Below the pieces are notes generated by a model. The model saw nothing but the letters and a program-made list of their open reading frames with translations. It searched no databases and had not been told where the DNA came from. A DNA stretch of 64,000 nt from Papaver somniferum (lineage: Eukaryota; Streptophyta; Magnoliopsida; Ranunculales; Papaveraceae). Below are positions 9,075 through 22,058 of the stretch, in pieces (position 1 is the stretch's first letter; each line of letters begins with the position of its first letter). The position numbers and the translations under genes were made by a program. The stretch spans positions 28,482,442 to 28,546,441 of the forward strand of contig NC_039367.1 of NCBI RefSeq assembly GCF_003573695.1. Reading direction: 5' to 3'.

Positions 9075-11075
9075 GTTTGTATCTCCTCCTTTCATTTTGA
9101 TCTTGCATGGCACTCCATAATTTCCGTATTTATTTCTCCCAAATACCATAAATTAGTTGTCTTACTGGAAACCTTGATTTTTGGATCTCCAGTCAGTAAG
9201 GTTGAGTATCCTTCGTGGCAAGTTTAATTTATGAACTTCAGCCACATCCCTTCAATGCATTATTAACTATCTCTTTAGACAAACCTTTCATTCAAAGGGT
9301 CTACGATATTGTCCTTGGACTTTATCCAATCAATGGAAATAACAACAGTTGAGATTAGTTATTTTTTAGTTTTAGATATTAGAGTTTGGCCAACACATTG
9401 TATAGATATAGCTGGCACATGCCTATGCCAGAGAGGAATGTCTTCTAAAAAGAATCTTAGGCACTCGGTCCCCTCTCGTGCTTTATCTAACGCAATACTC
9501 TCATATTGCATGATAAATTGAGCAATATGTATATATTCCAAAGACAAACCCTCCTGCTAGAGTGAAAACATATTCACTCGTAAACTTAGACTCCTTTGAG
9601 TCAACTATGCAGTTTGCATCACAAAGTCCCTCAAGGACAACAAGATACCTTTCATAAATAAACAAAAGGTAATAGAGTATTTTAGGTACCGTAATACTCT
9701 ACTAAGTGCATCCCAATACTCTTGATCTGGATTAAAAGTATATATACTTAACTTACTCACAACATATGCAATGTCTGGACCCTCACAGTTCATTAAATTC
9801 ATCAGACATCCTATAACTCTTGAGTATTCAAGTTAAGATACTCCATTACCCTTATTTTTCCTGAGTCTACAAGAAGAATCGTACGTAGTACGAGCAGGTT
9901 TACAATCAAACTGATTGTATTTCTTAAAAACAAATTTAACATAATGAAAACGGCTAAGACTATATATGTTAGATTATCTTCTAATCCTCATCCCTAAGAT
10001 TACATGAAAAATTCCTAAGTCTTTCAAGTCAATGTTCTCATTCAGCACATCTTGTTAGTGGAATTAATCACATCTATATTTGTATCAAGTATAAGCATAT
10101 CATCAGCACACAAGCACATAATCACACAGGCATTCTTAACAAGTCACTTGTAAATATACTTGTTAGATTCATCAACTTAAATCCACTACTCATTATCACA
10201 TAATCAAATTTTCCATGTCATTGTTTACGTGCTTATTTGAAAACCATACAAATATTTATTCAACTTACAAATTTTGTCTTCACAACCTTCCACTACAAAG
10301 TACTCAGGTTGGTCTATGTAATTTCTTTATCTAATTCACGGTTTTAAAAAAGTTGTTTTAACATCCATGTGATGTATCTTCAAAATTTGTATGGCAGCAA
10401 TAGCCATTAGCATCTTAACTAAAGTAATTCTCGTCACAGGTGAATAAGAATCAAGGAAATCTACACCTTCTTTTAGATTATAACCTTTAGCTACCAACCT
10501 AGCCTTATATTTTTCCACAGCTCCATTTACCTTACGTTTCCTCTTAAAGACTCATTTACATCATATGATCTTACACCCTGGAGGTAAACTAGCTAGCTCC
10601 AAAGTCTGGTTCTGATGGACTCAATCACTAGATGAAGCTTCTTACCATAATGGGTTTTCAGTAGATGTTATAGATTCTTCACGAGTCTGGAGATCAGACT
10701 AAGCTAGGCATATTACAAAGTCAGGTCCATAAGAAGTCTCAATTATAATCCTTTTACTTCTCCTATGATCAACATTACTTCATCTTCCTTTAAAGGTAAA
10801 TTTTGACTAGTTGAAAGACATCTAGGGGATCAACAACACATCCCTAATAAGAAGATACATGTTTCAAATAAACATGTTCAAAGAACTCAACATCCCTAGA
10901 CTTCATAAAAGTATTCACACCAATGTCAGAAAAAGCAGAACTCACGACCAAAAACTATATGTAGTAGGATATTCAGGATATCCTATGAAGACACCGTCAA
11001 CAATTTGGGTCATATCTTAGTTCTCTTATGAGAGAATAACTACCTTATCCAAGCACCCCCGTACTTAGACGTATG
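9075..11075 (-). pseudogene. decayed Ty1-copia reverse transcriptase / RNase H fragment
   Basis: Read from 11075 downward, translated pieces in shifting frames follow the copia order. They are integrase C-terminal remnants (DGVFIGYPEYPTTYS near 10990; RRSKR and ETSYGPDF near 10740), the reverse-transcriptase start (KARLVAKGYNLKEGVDF, HHMDVKTTFL at 10518-10336), the tail of RT (GPDIAYVVSKLSIYT at about 9780), RNase H remnants (9547-9359) and an unusual C-terminus ending at a purine-rich tract near 9090. Many stops and frameshifts are present and the catalytic YVDD region cannot be read. No LTRs were found. This is an old relic. Confidence 0.85.
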
Positions 11076-12271
11076 CATAAGAGGGTTGTCTATCTTTCCG
11101 TACGCATATGGAGTTTTATATGATCCTTTAAAAGCTATTCTATCCAAACAATCCCCTCCTCATAATATTATTTTAATAAATATTATTTGTCTTTTGATTA
11201 GAACGCGACAAGTGTTTCTTTTATCAGGTGACAATGGGATTTTAATTTTGTTTGTGCGGGTCTTTTTGGTAAAATTCAGTCAAATAAGATAATCAGTCGG
11301 TTGGTTTTAAAAAAAACGCTTATTAGCATTTGATGTTGTCCTAATTTGCGTCACGCGCTATTCATAATGGTCATTTTTTGACGTTATTTTGTTTAGCGTT
11401 AAACGCTGTTTTAATTACCGTTTCAATGATTGCACCATTAGATTTGAGCTTCTGTGAACAATTTCAAATGCTGAGCTGGCATGGAATAAAACTTGTTCTC
11501 AAAAACTTACCCAACAGTCTGAGCTATTTTCCCATGCAAATTATTTCACTCTAAGCAGTCCCCTTCTAATTTTACTTGTTCCACTTGAAGCTCTATTGCG
11601 CAATTAACATATGGTAATCGCCTTGCTTTGAACATCAGCGGACTTAAATTATAAATATCTTGTCATGGGGGCCGATGGATACAATGTCTTTTCACAGTAG
11701 ATTTCCTCCACGTCTTGATGGTAATTTTATTGTGTCATGTACAGTGAGTATCTTTATATTGTGCTCGGTCTTGTAATGCTCTCTAGATATATTCTCTTTC
11801 AAATTTTCTACTAAAAGGTTCTAATTGATGTATGATTTTTAAGGAGCATCTCCAATAGAGTATAGATTATGGAAGCTCCTGAACATAAATGACATATTAG
11901 AAAATTACCAAAGATAATCGTTGACTTTTGTTTCCGTAGCTGTAAAAAGGAGGAGGATGAACTCTTTTCTTGCGGCGGTGATGAAGCCAAATGCAAACGT
12001 TTCTTGCACCACGAGTAATGCATATGCTTTGTACAGAACCGAAGTTGGGCCCTGACGAGGAAGTCTGTTCAGGCCCTAAACCATAATATTAAACATCCAA
12101 GTCACTCGGTCTTTCATTGTGCACCATTAGGATTCCGGACCGTGCCTAATCAGTTTTGACTAAGATTAGTGGGGCTAGTTGAATTTTGAGACGAGCTAAA
12201 TGCCTTGATACCAGCAGTGTTCACATATGCTACATGCCGAGCGAAAATGATTTTATTTTATAATATACAAC
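11076..12271. other. intergenic sequence, no gene seen
   Basis: AT-rich unique-looking sequence. The longest open frame (minus, near 11811-12023) has a composition typical of non-coding DNA and no motif. I see no TE ends or RNA gene here. Confidence 0.5.
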
Positions 12272-12370
12272 CTCCATTTCTAGAAAAGTGTTATTTCACT
12301 TTTTCAATTTGACCTATTTTTAGACTAAAATGAAAAAATAAAAGTAACATTTTTCCAAAAATGGAAGGAG
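12272..12370. mobile_element. short Stowaway-like MITE
   Basis: Inverted ends CTCCATTTCTAGAAAAGTG (left) and the complement of a right end reading CTCCTTCCATTTTTGGAAAA frame about 99 bp. A TA follows the right end (12371-12372). The ends have diverged, and the left TA is less clear. Confidence 0.65.
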
Positions 12371-13433
12371 TAGTATTCTTTTCATAGTATGTTGTTAAAA
12401 ATTGATATAAACCAGCCAAAACTTAACCGAAATTAGCATTAAAAAAAACAACAGTGCATCAATGATCGATTGAATTATAGGATGACAAATGTGAACTTCT
12501 TCGGTTCAACCGCCCAAACCATTGGATCCAACCTATTCTTACATAATTTTATAAGCTGGAGGTGTTGGTGAATTTGAGTTCCATTTTTTAGAAGGTCAAT
12601 TTGAAGGCTTTTCATTCTCAAACAGGGACGAAGCCAAAGGTAGATTAACCCAGATTCTAACCCCTCCCCTAAAATCTCTGAAACCATGTGAAAACTCCAT
12701 ATTTTATTTTATATTTTGTGTTTAGTTCACCGAATATCTAATATTAAGTCCACTAAAACCCTTATATTTTCATAGATTATTTTTAGTCCTCCTTGACAAT
12801 ATTTTCTGGCTTCACCACTGGTATCCCAAACATGAGAAAAACGACCTTAGCTAGAAAATAAATTTTTTCCATAAGCTTAGCCTGATGGTAATATATATCG
12901 GTACGGCTTTTGCTTTGAAATTGTCTTTTGCAAGAGGTGTGAGCTTTGAGGATGTTTAACTTTGATCTTGCTTTGAAATTAATTTTAGCAAGAGGTTTGA
13001 GTTTTGAGGATGTCCAACTTTTATCGATAGTTGTAAAATGGAGTACCGCTTGGTTTCAACGAACAGGCCTAGGCATTGCTTAAATGACTTAAAACAGATG
13101 GACTATTATTGCATGCATGCATTTGTACATCGTTTTCTACCTTTGCCAAACAATCAAAAATACTTGAAGTATTGTTCTTTTTCAAACACAAGAAAGTAGA
13201 GACATCCAATAGAGACACATAACGACCCAAGATATTCACTATTGATCGGTATAAGTATACAACTACTAAACTATATTGTAGTCTTCTATATGCAATTAAT
13301 CAACGTGTACGAATGTTCATACATAAATAAGTATAAGATGAAAAGAATTTGAAAGGAAGGAAAGGGACACTGAATGATAGAATATTTAGAAATGTCATGA
13401 TCGAGAACCTAATACTATTAAACAAGAGCCACG
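12371..13433. other. intergenic sequence with a 60-bp two-copy tandem repeat
   Basis: A block beginning TGCTTTGAAATT and continuing GCAAGAGGT-TGAG-TTTGAGGATG occurs at about 12909-12966 and 12969-13025 with several substitutions. Otherwise no gene is seen. Confidence 0.6.
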
Positions 13434-16400
13434 CTACGTAACAAACCATCTTGAGTAATAGAGTTAATCATCTTTCTATTGATTTTAAAATGCTTAACCA
13501 AAATGAAGTTATATTCTTCTTTACTTTGTAAGTTAAAGCAACAACGTGTGCAAATTATATTTTGTTAATTGAAATCTTCTTGGAGTTTGGTTACAAAGAT
13601 GTGAGTGGCTTGGGTATTTGTATTTATCACCTTTCTATCACCAAATTATAGCTTAAAAGAGAAGCAATATGATTCATAGCCGTACTGATGCATCAAACCT
13701 TATCAGCACAGCGAGTTAGTCATGGTGCATGGTACCAAGATAAGTGATTAATTTCCAATCCAAGAGTCGAACCTCTCTATTTTGCCTATTATGGGCGTCA
13801 AACGTGCCGGAAAGGCACGAATCATATTCTATGTTGTGCCAGAAATTTAAAAAGAGTTCGGCACGACTAAACATACAAAGTGCATCAAGATTCAAGACCA
13901 ATTCAACAAGTTTTCACATTAAAATTGATCCCAACAAGGAAATAGTCATATGTGGAATTCGTTTTTAACCCCTCGGATGAAGATATGTTAGTTCACTCAA
14001 GAACAGAACTATAATTGAAAATAAGAAACATTAACTTTTGTTATTGTTAATTACTTTGGAACACAAATCCAATAGATCGTACGGTTCTTGGATTATTTAT
14101 ACATTTCAGTCATGATAATTTGTTTGGAAAGGTATTAGGGCATATTAAAGACTAACATGGAAAAAGAAAATTCTATCGGAGGCGGGAAAGAAGAAGGAAA
14201 AGATCTATTAATGATCGTAAAGAACTGTTAATTTGTCGTTGTAGGTAATTAGATTTGCAAGGGTAGAATGGTCATTCAAATTACTGCGGTAACCACACCG
14301 TAAAAACATTTTGGAGTTGGTGCCAAATTTCCCCACTAAGTTAAAAGCACACAGCGAATGACTCATATGATTTTGAACATAACCACCAAAATAACGTTTC
14401 GAGGTAAGATGAGAACCTTTTTGTAATAACCTCATCATTAAATACAATTCCTTTATGAATTTCTCGGATACCATTAGAAATTGTTGAATTAGAGGTGAGC
14501 GTTAGGATTCAAATTGCCGGTTTGAATCGGCCCTTCTAGATTTTTTTGTGATGGTTGGGTATTCAGTATGTGGACTAATAGATTGGATGTGGGTGGTGGT
14601 ATTAAAAATCCAATGAACATCCACATACGCTAAGTAATAGTTACTGTTTTCATTATGTTTATCTTGTTTATAATATTGATATTAACTAAGCTTGAAGTAC
14701 TAGAATTATATTAAATAAAATTAGAAATATTTGATGGGTGAGTAAAGGTTGTGTGCATTGAATTAATATCAGTGTAGAGGGCGAAATTTGGACAAAGGGT
14801 AAAATGCTCATTTCATGCAAAATTTCGTAGCAAAGGAAACATATACTTTTACAACTGGGTGTGAGTTGTTATTTTTATAACATTCGAGCCAGAGGGAAAA
14901 GTTAATTTTGAGATTCGAAAAAAACAAAATCAATGACGTTCAAGGCCTATTGTCATAAAGAGGATTTTCAAGATAAGTTTATCCCCCGTCGTCGATAGAC
15001 AAGATCAACCCTAGATTCAGCCCTCAACGCTAAAAGATAAACTCATCCTTAACTTTATCCCTTGTAGCCAAAAGGAAAGTCCAACTCTAGTTTCAGCAAT
15101 CGGCTCAAAATACGAATCCAATGGTAAAACTCAACTCTCACGAGAGAGACTTATCCCTTAGTCCACAAAGCACTTATAACATGATTCCTAACACGCTTCC
15201 CCACGAGACACACTATTCGTGAAGGCTCTATAGCCTCATACAACGTCCACGGATGACTTATGGCCATGAGCAGAGATACCTCGCCTCCTGTAAGTTCGAC
15301 CTGACACTATTTTACCTTAAAGACTGATTACGAGTTTATCCCCACGAGACACAACTGGTAATGTTTAATATAGGACTCGGCTCGACTTACTATGGCCTCT
15401 TAAATAATTCTACGTAACAAACCATCTTGAGGAATAGAGTTAATCATCTTTCTATTGATTTTAAAATGCTTAACCAAAATGAAGTTATATTCTTCTTTAC
15501 TTTGTAAGTTAAAGCAACAACGTGTGCAAATTATATTTTGTTAATTGAAATCTTCTTGGAGTTTGGTTACAAAGATGTGAGTGGCTTGGGTATTTGTATT
15601 TATCACCTTTCTATCACTAAATTATAGCTTAAAAGAGAAGCAATATGATTCATAGCCGTATTGATGCATCAAACCTTATCAGCACAGCGAGTTAGTCATG
15701 GTGCATAGTACCAAGATAAGTGATTAATTTCCAATCCAAGAGTCGAACCTCTCTATTTTGCCTATTATGGGCGTCAAACGTGCCGGAAAGGCACGAATCA
15801 TATCTTATGTTGTGCCAGAAATTTAAAAAGAGTTCAGCACGACTAAACATACAAAGTGCATCAAGATTCAAGACCAATTCAACAAGTTTTCACACTAAAA
15901 TTGATCCCAACAAGGAAATAGTCCTATGTGGAATCCGTTTTTAACCCCTCGGATGAAGATATGTTAGTTCACTCAAGATTAAAACTATAATTGAAAATAA
16001 GAAACATTAACTTTTGTTATTGTTAATTACTTTGGAACACAAATCCAATGGATCGTACGGTTCTTGGATTATTTATACATTTCAGTCATGATAATTTTTT
16101 GGAAAGGTATTAGGGCTTATTAAAGACTAACATGGAAAAAGAAAAATCTATCGGAGGCAGGAAAGGAGAAGGAAAGGATCTATTAATGATCGTAAAGAAC
16201 TGTTACATATGTCGTTGTAGGTAATTATATTTGCAAGGGTAGGATGGTCATTCAAATTACTGCGGTAACCACACCGTAAAATCATTTTGGCGTTGGTGCC
16301 AAGTTTCCCCACTAAATTAAAAGCACACAGCGAATGACTCATATGATTTTGAACATAACCACCAAAATAACGTTTCGAGGTAAGATGAGAACCTTTTTGT

Positions 16401-17385
16401 AATAACCTCATCATTAAATACAATTCCTTTATGGATTTCTCGGATACCATTAGAAATTGTTGAATTAGAAGTGAGCGTTAGGATTCAAATTGCCGGTTTG
16501 AATCGGCCCTTCTAGATTTTTTTGTGATGGTTGGGTATTCAGTCTGTGGACTAATAGATTGGATGTGGGTGGTGGTATTAAAAATCCAATGGACATCCAC
16601 ATACGCTAAGTAATAGTTATTTTTTTCACTATGTTTATCTTATTTATAATATTGATATTAACTAAGCCTGAAGTACTAGAATTATATTAAATAAAATTAG
16701 AAATATTCGATGGGTGAGTAAAGGTTGTGTGCATTGAATTAATATCAGTGTTGAGGGCGAAATTTGGACAAAGGGTAAAATGCTCATTTCATGCAAAATT
16801 TTGTAGCAAAGGAAACATATAATTTTACAACTGGGTGTGAGTTGTTATTTTCATAACATTCGAGCCAGAGGGAAAAGTTAATTTTGAGATTCGAAAAAAA
16901 CAAAATCAATGACGTTCAAGGCCTATTGTCATAAAGAGGATTTTCAAGATAAGTTTATCCCCCGTCGTCGATAGACAAGATCAACCCTATATTCATCCCT
17001 CAATGCCAAAAGATAAGCTCAGCCTTAATTTTATCCCTTGTAGCCAAAAGGAAAGTCCAACTCTAGTTTCAGCAATCGGCTCAAAATACGAATCCAATGG
17101 TCAAACTCAACTTCCACGAGAGAGACTTATCCCTTAGTACACAAAGCACTTATACCATGATTCCTAACACGCTTCCCCACGAGACACACTATTCGTGAAG
17201 GCTGTATAGCCTCATACAACGTCCACGGCTGACTTATGGGCATGAGCAGAGATACCTCGCCTCATGTAAGTATGACCTGACGCTATTTTACCTCAAAGAC
17301 TAATTACGAGTTTATCCCCGCGAGACACAACTGGTAATGTTTAATATAGGACTCGGCTCGACTTACTATGGCCTCTTAAATAATT
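13434..17385. repeat. 1976-bp direct tandem duplication, two copies
   Basis: Unit A (13434-15409) and unit B (15410-17385) match from end to end with scattered substitutions and very few indels. Both start CTACGTAACAAACC and end TGGCCTCTTAAATAATT. The unit's own end is directly joined to the next start, which makes this a true head-to-tail duplication. Minus-strand open frames of about 60-100 codons occur in both copies (for example near 14474-14208 and 16450-16148). They are not recognisable, and their boundaries differ between copies. A polypurine tract and LTR-like sequence follow at 18061, so the block may be the long non-coding 3' part of a Tat/Ogre-type gypsy element, where tandem repeats are known. 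Confidence 0.9.
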
Positions 17386-18060
17386 CTTAGAACATCCTCT
17401 CAAAATACATTGGTTATTCTTCCTCGGGCACTATGATAGACTCCTAGAACATTATTTCGAGATACACTGGTCATGTCGGATCCATAATACGGACAAAATC
17501 GTAACCGACTCCTAGCACATCCCAATTGAGATAATCTGGTGAAATAAAAATGATTCATAGTCTCCTAGAGATATTATTAGGCATGCGAGCCTCAGCCGAC
17601 CTTATGATGATTTGAGCAGAATCATATCATCTGTGGAGTTCGCAAGAACAAGATTCGGGCACAAGCCTCATGTAAGGTACAATAATCGTTTACATCTTCT
17701 CAAACACGCTAACGAATAGTATATTGAGTTGGATTCACGCAGCCTTACCCAAAAATATGGATAAACATCCCTAAGCCCCATATGCTTATCAAAGGGACCC
17801 ATCAGCAAAAAATTCAGCCTTCACATGACATATGTGACTGGCCACACAGGAATCTCTACTCTATACACAATTTCTATTTTATAAGGTATTTTTTCCATTT
17901 TTCGTGACTCATCCTAGTCATGCTCAAAGATTATAGAATATTCCTTTAATTCGGTCAACGTCCACTACAGAGTATCTTACCCTTCCTAACACATCGTCAT
18001 AAAGGATGAGTATCTTACCTTTCCTAACACATCACCATAAAGGATGATTGAGTTAATACA
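17386..18060. other. non-coding sequence downstream of the tandem block
   Basis: It contains further CTCCTAGAACAT-type phrases that recur loosely (near 17390, 17438 and 17506) and a short repeat of GAGTATCTTACC (17971 and 18008). No gene is seen. Confidence 0.5.
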
Positions 18061-18390
18061 AATGGGGGGATATTAGTTAGGATTTTTCTTTGGCAGTCTA
18101 CGATAAGCGTGAAAAGTACCTTTCTTATTTCCCACATAAAAAGTGAATAAAAACGGTGGAAAGGAATATGAGGATAAACACAGCCTAGTTTATCCTTAGT
18201 TATTCTTGAAAAGAAGGGAAGAGTGCTCCCCGCGGAAAGTAATCCTTATTTCACCGACCTGAGATCAGAGAATTCAATTATAAATAGGTCACATATTCAC
18301 CAAGTTAAACAAACTTTCTCAATAACTCTCAGAGCAACTCTTATGCAAACCTAGAATTATTTGATCTCTCTCTTCTTGAAAAGGAAAGGG
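18061..18390 (+). mobile_element. polypurine tract and start of an LTR (gypsy-like), truncated
   Basis: AATGGGGGGA (18061-18070) is a plausible polypurine tract. The sequence after it has LTR-like promoter layout: a TTATAAATAG box at 18278-18287 and a leader beginning near CACATATTCACC. It is cut near 18390, where another LTR fragment in the opposite orientation begins. No partner LTR was found in the window, so the assignment rests on layout only. Confidence 0.4.
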
Positions 18391-18789
18391 TAACTAGTAC
18401 ATCACAAATTATTTCATTCGGGAACCTATATGGACAATCCGTGTATAATATATACGCTTGGTTATGAAATTGTATATTAGATTCTTATAATAGTGTAAAC
18501 CTAGTGTGTACCCGAACTGTACAAGAACCGAATTTCAACAAAGGCAAGTCTTGCAATCCATATTTGAAAACATGAACTCAACAAGAACGAGTCTTGTAGT
18601 TTCTTTACGGTTTATTTAATACTATCTAGGTTTAAAAAATACAGCCTGAGATATTTCAATTATAAAGATAAAACGATATGATACGGAAAAGAAATAACAT
18701 AAACACCAGAAAAAAAATTCAACGAGGAATGTACAATCTTGTAGAAAAATATTGTATCTAGTCCAGATTGAACACATATTGATTTAAGT
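18391..18789 (-). mobile_element. LTR fragment (copia-type), minus orientation
   Basis: The segment follows the same order as 51500-51900: a GAACCTATATGGA phrase, then GTACCGAAACTGTA-like and AACAAGAACAAGTCTTGTA phrases, then ACACCAGAAA and the TAGTCCAGATTGAACACA block. The last block is shared with the E1/E2 LTRs. It is the end part of an LTR abutting the element that starts at 18790. Confidence 0.65.
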
Positions 18790-20587
18790 TGCTAGAGCAT
18801 TGCTTGGTTGAACTCACCAAGCATTGGTATATCACGTTTAGTTGTCATACTTTAGTTCTAAAAATTGAGTCGCTTGGTACAATTCATAAATTCAATTTTG
18901 TTAGGTCAGACTAGGAAGTCTACAAATGTTGAGACAAACTATTGTTACTATGAAGAACCTAAAGACGTATCGACATCAACGAGCGCATCATCCTTCTATT
19001 CGAGATTAGTGATACAAGACTTGACTTGTTTCCATTTATATCTACGTTGCTTTCAAGTCGGTGACACATCCATTTCTATATGAACCTCCAGTATTGGTGA
19101 ATTGATCATTACATTATGATCAAAGTGTCAAGGAAGAATATACATGTTGTATTACAACTTTGGTATATGAGAATATGAACTATAACGTATATGTTTTTAA
19201 CTTCGTGTATGAGACATAACATAATCTCTGTAATTTCCAACTAGATTATGTGATGGACTTTAAGGTGATGCATGCCTAAAAAACTATGTTTAACTACATC
19301 ACTTTAAGGAATTAAACTTGCAAAATTGGTTTTCTAGTTGAAAGGGATTAAAGGGATTCGGTGGTCCGGTTCCTATTGAGGATCTCTAGAAGGATCGATC
19401 CTGATAGCAATTGTATTTATGATTTTTCATATACACATGAAATTCAGAATACGAGTTAATATTTAGGAAAGTTCACTATGTCGATATAATGAATAATTTG
19501 AACATGTACTAAAATCTTATTTACTGTTCAAATATATTCCTTGATACTTAAGGTGAGATCCAAAATTCAAATATTTAAGAATCTTTTATTGGGTTTTTGA
19601 ATATTTATGTTTTTACTTTCCCAGCAAGTAAAGCATATCTGTGGAGAATACATTAGTAAAGTATACTTGTATGCTAGCTAATATTGCATCCATGAGAGAT
19701 TTTTGTATATGAGTTGGAATTAGACAAAACCCAAACTTGGTATTTATTGCATACCCTTTGATATTTTCGGTTATGTAAATTCCTTGGTGTTCAAACTACA
19801 TTGGTCTATAAATAATGAAGTTTGTTCTTACCAACTTATCCCGACCCACGCACTTCATTTTGTATTCTATGTAATAGCCAACTATTAATATTATTTGTAG
19901 TAATATCTTGGAGAGGAAAGTAATTAGCCTAATTAGGCGAGATTTCTTACGCACGCTCTTTAAATTCTTCTGTGGGATCAAGAATCATCTAGAAGTATCG
20001 TTGGTGTAAAACTAGAATCGTATTGTTATTTTAGTGTTTGATTATTGATTTGGTTGGCTAACGGTAGTTGAACCTTAATAATCAATAGTTTGCTTATTTC
20101 GTGATCCTCGTCTTTTAATATAAGGTCACTCAAATTATATTAGTGATCGACAATGTTCAGATCTATTTTTAGTTCTGAAGATAGGCTTGTGATCATCCAT
20201 TGTTAACAGACTTTTTTCTGTACGTTATTGATCATAAGGGAATCAAGTTATTTATGCAGGTACATTAAAGACCAGAGATTTGAAGACAAGAGTATTTCTC
20301 ATTGGTTTCTAATATTTACAATACACTTCGTGCACACTTGATTGGTAGGAATCCTATATATCTTTTAGACTTGATTGGTTGCAAATACACTTGTACATTA
20401 ATCCAACACTGGGGGTTTTGATCCTAATAGTTAGACTCGGTTTTGATACATTTTTTATATACCCAGTGTCACCTTGTTAAAAAATTAATTAATCTCCTTG
20501 AAGTACTTGTTTGAATTGGATTACACCATACGTGTATCAAATAGATATCGCAAAGATTGTGGTGTACTTGATATCCTCGTCATTTCA
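18790..20587 (+). mobile_element. 5' LTR of a plus-strand copia-type element
   Basis: It starts TGCTAGAGCATTGCTTGG, related to the TGTTAGAGCATTGCTCGG start of the E1/E2 LTRs, and ends CATTTCA. It is followed directly by ATTGGTATAAAAG, a degraded initiator-Met primer-binding site in the same position as in E1 and E2. A CTATAAATA box is near 19805. The 1.8-kb length and the gag that follows at 20610 support the call. The interior differs from the LTRs of E1 and E2, so it is a separate family. Confidence 0.72.
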
Positions 20588-20600
20588 ATTGGTATAAAAG
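20588..20600 (+). other. degenerate primer-binding site (initiator tRNA-Met type)
   Basis: ATTGGTATAAAAG follows the LTR end. The intact counterpart in E2 reads ATTGGTATCAGAGC. Confidence 0.6.
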
Positions 20601-20609
20601 AAGGAAAAC

Positions 20610-22058
20610 ATGAAAAGATCTAATGATCTATGTTTTATGCAATCCAACCTATAAGACAATAAATCCGGGTTCACATGAATCAATTTTAGTTAACGTACCA
20701 CCAAGATTTGATGGTACCAACTATTTATGGTGTAAATATGCTATGAATTCATTTATTCAATTTCGCGACTTTAATACATGGATGTTAGTCGTTGATGGGT
20801 ATTGTCCTCTGATGATGGAAAATTCGAAAACTAAGTTGAAAATCTTTGCTACGTAATCTAGTGAAGAAATAGCTTTCACGAAGCAGAATTCAGATGGTTT
20901 GAATGTTATAATACACATAGTAAGCTGATATCTTTAACATCACGTCTCCACGAGTCATACATCAAAGGATTTTGAGATAATCTTAAGACGGTATTCAAAG
21001 ATAACACATCAGAAAAGGATGTTATACTTCAAACTCTTACTTCTGATTGGGAAAACCTTCTGATGGATGATAGCGATATGTTTGAGGAATTTCATTTCAA
21101 ACTTTATGAGACTGTAAATGCATCCTTCTCATTGGGAAAAATTATTTCTGAAAAATATATAGTATGCAATATTCTCATATCGTTACCATCTAGAGACGAG
21201 TCTAAAAAACATGCAATCATGGAAGCAAAGGATCTTTTTGACACTTTCTCAAAGCTCTTTTGTTGGAAATCTAAATATCTTTGATCATGAGTGTCAATCT
21301 AATCATCCTAGGGGTATTGCTTCCAAAGTTGAAATAAATCCAAAGGTTCCAATCAAGGAAGAAAAGGTTAGACAGACAGACAATCCAAATGAACTGATTG
21401 CGGGAGATTCAGATGATGATATTGATTCAACCATGTCATTGACTATTAGACATTTCGATATCTCTTAAAAAATAGAAATAAGAGATTCGTAAATAATAAC
21501 CATCATCATTTACGTCATCATGATCAAGTTCCATACAAGAACAAAAAAATAAGAGGAAGATAATGAACATTAGCCGCAGTGTTTCGAGTGTAAAGGTTTC
21601 TATCATTTGGATAAAGACTGTCCCAAACTATAAAAAAAATACTTGAACGTTTCTATCATTTGGATAAAGATCTTCCAGTAACTCTTGATGAGATCACATA
21701 CTCATATAACTCTGAAGAAGAGGATAAAACCAATATTATACTGGTTGTTAAATTATTTCCATCTTATACCCATTGATAATCCCATCATTTTAAAAATGGT
21801 TACATCTTCTGATGTTAGGAATTATATAAATGTAGTAAGAGAGAAAAAGGCAAAGTGATCAAATGTCAAAAATCAAAGAATAAGAGACGTTCTCTCGTTT
21901 CAGGTTTTATAATCAATATACTCATAACCTTGATTATTGTCTCGTGTCCAAAAGGGAAGTCAATACTCTAAAATGAAGAGCTAAACGACTTATGGACATG
22001 ATAAATAATTTCGATTCTGAAAAACTTTATTTGAAGCACAGATCCTCTGTATTATCCT
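20610..22058 (+). pseudogene. copia-type gag pseudogene (UBN2 family), interrupted by E1
   Basis: Broken frames encode a UBN2-type gag related to that of E1. They give NVPPRFDGTNYLWCKYAM near 20690, then MDDSDMFEEFHFKLYETVNA at 21063, ISLPSRDESKKHAIMEA, a CCHC knuckle CFECKGFYHLDKDCP near 21584, VTLDEITYSYNSEE, and the second knuckle area near 21900. Many stops and frameshifts are present. The coding sequence stops abruptly at 22058, where the minus-strand element E1 is inserted. The other half of the host element probably resumes at 30898. Confidence 0.8.

Noticed and set aside
14208..14474. Minus-strand open frame in duplicated unit A, with a counterpart at 16148-16450
   Set aside because: The translation resembles no family I know and differs in length between the copies. 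Two near-identical copies are not evidence of constraint.
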